A stretch of DNA of 11,598 bases from Flavobacteriales bacterium (GTDB taxonomy: Bacteria > Bacteroidota > Bacteroidia > Flavobacteriales > BACL11): contig PCBP01000052.1 of the NCBI GenBank assembly GCA_002730985.1, positions 1 to 11,598 on the forward strand, read 5' to 3'. Positions 9,495 through 11,598 of this stretch are shown here, in pieces. Under the pieces are notes generated by a model. It was not told the origin of the DNA, made no database searches, and worked only from the letters and a program-made list of their open reading frames with translations. Position numbers and translations under genes: made by a program. Every line of letters starts with the position of its first letter. Within the stretch, counting starts at the first letter, position 1.

Positions 9495-9521
9495 CATCGG
9501 AAAAATCTAATTTAAAATAGG

Positions 9522-10883
9522 ATGTCTAAGGAAATCAGGTTAAGAAAAGGTTTAACTATCAATTTAGCTGGTGATGCTGATAAAGTTTATGCTTCAGTAA
9601 GGCCTAACAATAGCAGTCGAAGACATGTTGTAAGACCAACAGATTTTTATGGATTGACTCCAAAGTTAAATGTAAAAATTGGAGATAAAGTGAAGGCTGG
9701 CTCTTCGCTTTTTTATGATAAAATTAATGAGAAAGTAAGTTTCTGTAGTCCAGTGAGTGGTGAGGTTATAGATATTGTTAGAGGGGAAAAGAGGAGGATA
9801 CTTGAAGTTGTGATAAATGCAGATCTGGAGATTACTTATGAAACTTTTCCTATATCGTTATCTAATGATTTAACAAGAGAACAAATAATTGAGGGCATGC
9901 TTAAAGGAGGTGTTTGGCCATTTATAAGGCAAAGACCTTATGACATTATTGCTAACCCAATGGATATCCCCAAAGCAATTTTTATTTCTGCATTTAATAC
10001 CGCCCCATTATCGATAGATAATGATTTTGCACTTTATGGTATGGATGCGCTTTTTCAAAAAGGATTAGATTATATTGTAAAATTGACCAAGGGGAAGACA
10101 CATTTAAATATTGATGGAAATACTAATAGCTCAAAATTATTTGCTGATGCAAAAGGTGTTGAAATAAATAACATCTCAGGTCCTCATCCTTCTGGAAATA
10201 TAGGAGTCCAGATTCATCATATTGACCCTATAAATAAAGGCGAAATCATTTGGTATTTAGAACCTCAAGATGTGCTTGCAATTGCAAGACTATTTACTGA
10301 AGGCAAGTATGATGTTTCAAGAATTGTTTCTTTAGCTGGCTCGCAGGTTTCTAAACCAAGATATCATAGAACCATATCTGGCGCTCCTATTTCTAATTTG
10401 CTTGCTGATAATTTAAGAGAAGGAGATAACAGAATCATTTCTGGTGATATTTTAACAGGAACTAAGATTAGTATTGATGGTAATTTAGGTTTTTATGATA
10501 CTAGCGTAACCGTTATTCAAGAAGGTAAAGAACAGGATTTTCTAGGATGGATATTACCTGGAATTGATAAGTTTTCTGCATCTAGGACATTTTTTTCTTG
10601 GTTAAATCCAAGTAAAAGGTATAAGGTTAATTCAAATATGAATGGAGAAGAAAGGGCTTATGTAGTTACAGGTGCATATGAGAAAGTGCTGCCTATGGAT
10701 ATTTATCCACTTCAACTTATTAAAGCTATAATGATTGAGGATATTGAACTAATGGAGAATTTAGGGCTTTATGAAGTGTCTCCAGAGGATTTCGCTCTTT
10801 GTGAATTTGTTTGTACTTCAAAGATCGATGTCCAATCTATTATTAGATATGGTTTAGATTTATTAAGGAAAGAAAATAGTTAG
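9522..10883 (+). CDS. nqrA: Na+-translocating NADH:quinone oxidoreductase subunit A
   Basis: NqrA, 453 residues, is a cytoplasmic-side subunit of the six-subunit Na+-NQR, which passes electrons from NADH to quinone and pumps Na+ out of the cell. The N-terminus begins with the typical RLRKGLTINLAG block (6-17). It contains a biotinyl/lipoyl-like barrel-sandwich segment (about 38-98) with LTPKLNVKIGDKVKAGSSLF and CSPVSGEV. Family motifs further on are GGVWPFIRQRPYD (129-141), SGPHPSGNIGVQIHHIDP (219-236), VSLAGSQVSKPRY (269-281), FFSWLNPSKRY (357-367) and the C-terminal GLYEVSPEDFALCEFVCTSK (415-434). The length is normal and nothing is disrupted. It is the first gene of the operon: nqrB begins one base after its stop, and the divergent DUF5103 gene lies 78 bp upstream. 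Confidence 0.97.
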   Translation: MSKEIRLRKGLTINLAGDADKVYASVRPNNSSRRHVVRPTDFYGLTPKLNVKIGDKVKAGSSLFYDKINEKVSFCSPVSGEVIDIVRGEKRRILEVVINADLEITYETFPISLSNDLTREQIIEGMLKGGVWPFIRQRPYDIIANPMDIPKAIFISAFNTAPLSIDNDFALYGMDALFQKGLDYIVKLTKGKTHLNIDGNTNSSKLFADAKGVEINNISGPHPSGNIGVQIHHIDPINKGEIIWYLEPQDVLAIARLFTEGKYDVSRIVSLAGSQVSKPRYHRTISGAPISNLLADNLREGDNRIISGDILTGTKISIDGNLGFYDTSVTVIQEGKEQDFLGWILPGIDKFSASRTFFSWLNPSKRYKVNSNMNGEERAYVVTGAYEKVLPMDIYPLQLIKAIMIEDIELMENLGLYEVSPEDFALCEFVCTSKIDVQSIIRYGLDLLRKENS

Positions 10884-10884
10884 A

Positions 10885-11598
10885 ATGAAATTATTTAAAA
10901 ATATTCTCGATTCTGTAAAACCTCATTTCTTAAAAGGTGGTAGATTGGAGAAAATGTACCCTGCATATGATGCCTTTGAAACTTTTCTATTTGTTCCTGG
11001 GCATACTACCAGCTCAGGCTCTCATATAAGGGACGCTGTAGATCTTAAAAGAACTATGGCATTTGTTGTTATTTCATTAATTCCGTGTATTATTTTTGGA
11101 ATGTGGAATATTGGAGACCAGTATTTTCAAGCTATATCTCAAGATACAGATTTCTTTACTAATCTTATTTTTGGTTTTTGGAAATTTCTACCTTTACTTA
11201 TAGTTTCATATGGAGTTGGTCTCTCAGTAGAGTTTGCCTTTGCTATTTCTAGGGGGCATTCAGTAAATGAAGGCTATTTGGTTACGGGTATGTTAATTCC
11301 ATTAATCATGCCAATAGATGTTCCTTTATGGATGTTAGCTGTATCAGTTATTTTTGCAGTTGTCATAGGGAAAGAAGTCTTTGGTGGAACGGGTATGAAT
11401 ATTTTAAACCCTGCATTAACGGCCCGTGCCTTCTTATTTTTTGCTTATCCTTCTCATATGTCTGGAGATAAAGTATGGGTTCATGGAGCTAATGTTGACG
11501 GCTATTCTGGAGAAACAATACTTGGTGCTCTGGCTGCTAATAAGACAGCTTGGAGTGATTTACAATGGAGTTTTAATGATGCATTGTTTGGTTTTATT
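10885..11598 (+). CDS. nqrB: Na+-translocating NADH:quinone oxidoreductase subunit B, 3'-truncated by the window edge
   Basis: This is the first 238 residues of NqrB, a membrane subunit of Na+-NQR related to RnfD; the rest lies beyond the window. The ATG is separated from the nqrA stop by a single base, so translation is probably coupled. The N-terminus carries the family block KMYPAYDAFETFLFVPG (23-39) and SGSHIRDAVDLKRTM (44-58). Hydrophobic segments near 57-72, 98-120 and 133-162 look membrane-spanning. The NqrB/RnfD signature is KEVFGGTGMNILNPALTARA (163-182). The motif DGYSGETI (205-212) is the site where family members carry covalently bound FMN, and Thr211 is the predicted attachment residue. 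Here Glu210 replaces the alanine normally found in SGAT. The remaining nqr genes (C to F) would be expected downstream but are not visible. Confidence 0.96.
   Translation, partial: MKLFKNILDSVKPHFLKGGRLEKMYPAYDAFETFLFVPGHTTSSGSHIRDAVDLKRTMAFVVISLIPCIIFGMWNIGDQYFQAISQDTDFFTNLIFGFWKFLPLLIVSYGVGLSVEFAFAISRGHSVNEGYLVTGMLIPLIMPIDVPLWMLAVSVIFAVVIGKEVFGGTGMNILNPALTARAFLFFAYPSHMSGDKVWVHGANVDGYSGETILGALAANKTAWSDLQWSFNDALFGFI

Larger units (their letters stand above)
9471..9502. repeat. Inverted repeat in the divergent promoter region
   Basis: The 12-nt arms TTCTGATGCAAA (9471-9482) and TTTGCATCGGAA (9491-9502) are reverse complements at 11 of 12 positions, and the inner 8 bp match perfectly. The spacer is 8 nt (TTTATATT). 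The repeat lies midway between the divergent starts of the DUF5103 gene and nqrA. Its core is largely made of two abutting -7 promoter elements, but the symmetry extends outside them to GATGC/GCATC and TTC/GAA. A binding site for a dimeric regulator is therefore possible but unproven. Confidence 0.7.

Noticed and set aside
9464..9497. In-frame ATG at 9497 (minus strand) as a possible upstream start of the DUF5103 gene.
   Set aside because: It runs into a TGA after 11 codons and lies upstream of the predicted transcription start; the ATG at 9443 gives a proper lipoprotein signal.
10865..10884. AAGGAAAG upstream of nqrB as a Shine-Dalgarno site.
   Set aside because: It lies about 14 bases from the ATG, too far for a standard site, and Bacteroidota rarely use this signal; translational coupling to nqrA is simpler.
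1..11598. A search for an undescribed defence, mobile or biosynthetic system.
   Set aside because: Every gene belongs to a recognised family, gaps are all under 80 bp, and there are no repeats, integrase, transposase or composition shifts to suggest an accessory island.

Overview
The window is ordinary chromosomal housekeeping DNA from a member of the Bacteroidota, probably a flavobacterium-like or cytophaga-like lineage. The evidence is strong AT-richness, Bacteroidota-type RpoB and RpoC (including the short insertion before the RpoC bridge helix), a DUF3467 gene behind rpoC, a type IX secretion plug protein (DUF5103), TAnnTTTG-type promoter elements, and the lack of clear Shine-Dalgarno sequences. 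I cannot name a genus from the sequence alone.

Layout. Positions 1-6364 (+) are the end of the RNA polymerase operon: the C-terminal 45% or so of rpoB, complete rpoC 7 bp later, then a small DUF3467 gene. A hairpin with T-tracts on both strands (6377-6406) closes this operon. It probably also terminates the convergent minus-strand pair at 6429-9443, which is transcribed as the DUF5103 lipoprotein first and then pruA (1-pyrroline-5-carboxylate dehydrogenase). From 9522 (+) begins an nqr operon: complete nqrA, then nqrB after one base, cut by the window edge at 11598. The 78-bp gap between the two divergent units (9444-9521) carries an inverted repeat made of two abutting, oppositely oriented -7 promoter elements.

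How the genes fit together. rpoB and rpoC supply the catalytic core of RNA polymerase. NqrA and NqrB belong to the Na+-translocating NADH:quinone oxidoreductase, which pumps sodium while oxidising NADH. PruA produces NADH during proline catabolism, so its product could feed Nqr, but that link is only inference. The DUF5103 protein belongs to the family that plugs the SprA outer-membrane pore of the type IX secretion system.

There is no intergenic stretch over 80 bp. I saw no tRNA, rRNA, CRISPR array, insertion sequence, phage gene or other sign of horizontal transfer. I found no new multi-gene system. The points most worth a second look are the back-to-back promoters at 9471-9502, an Ala-to-Glu change beside the predicted FMN-carrying threonine of NqrB, and the lipoprotein nature and glycogen-binding-like C-terminus of the DUF5103 protein.
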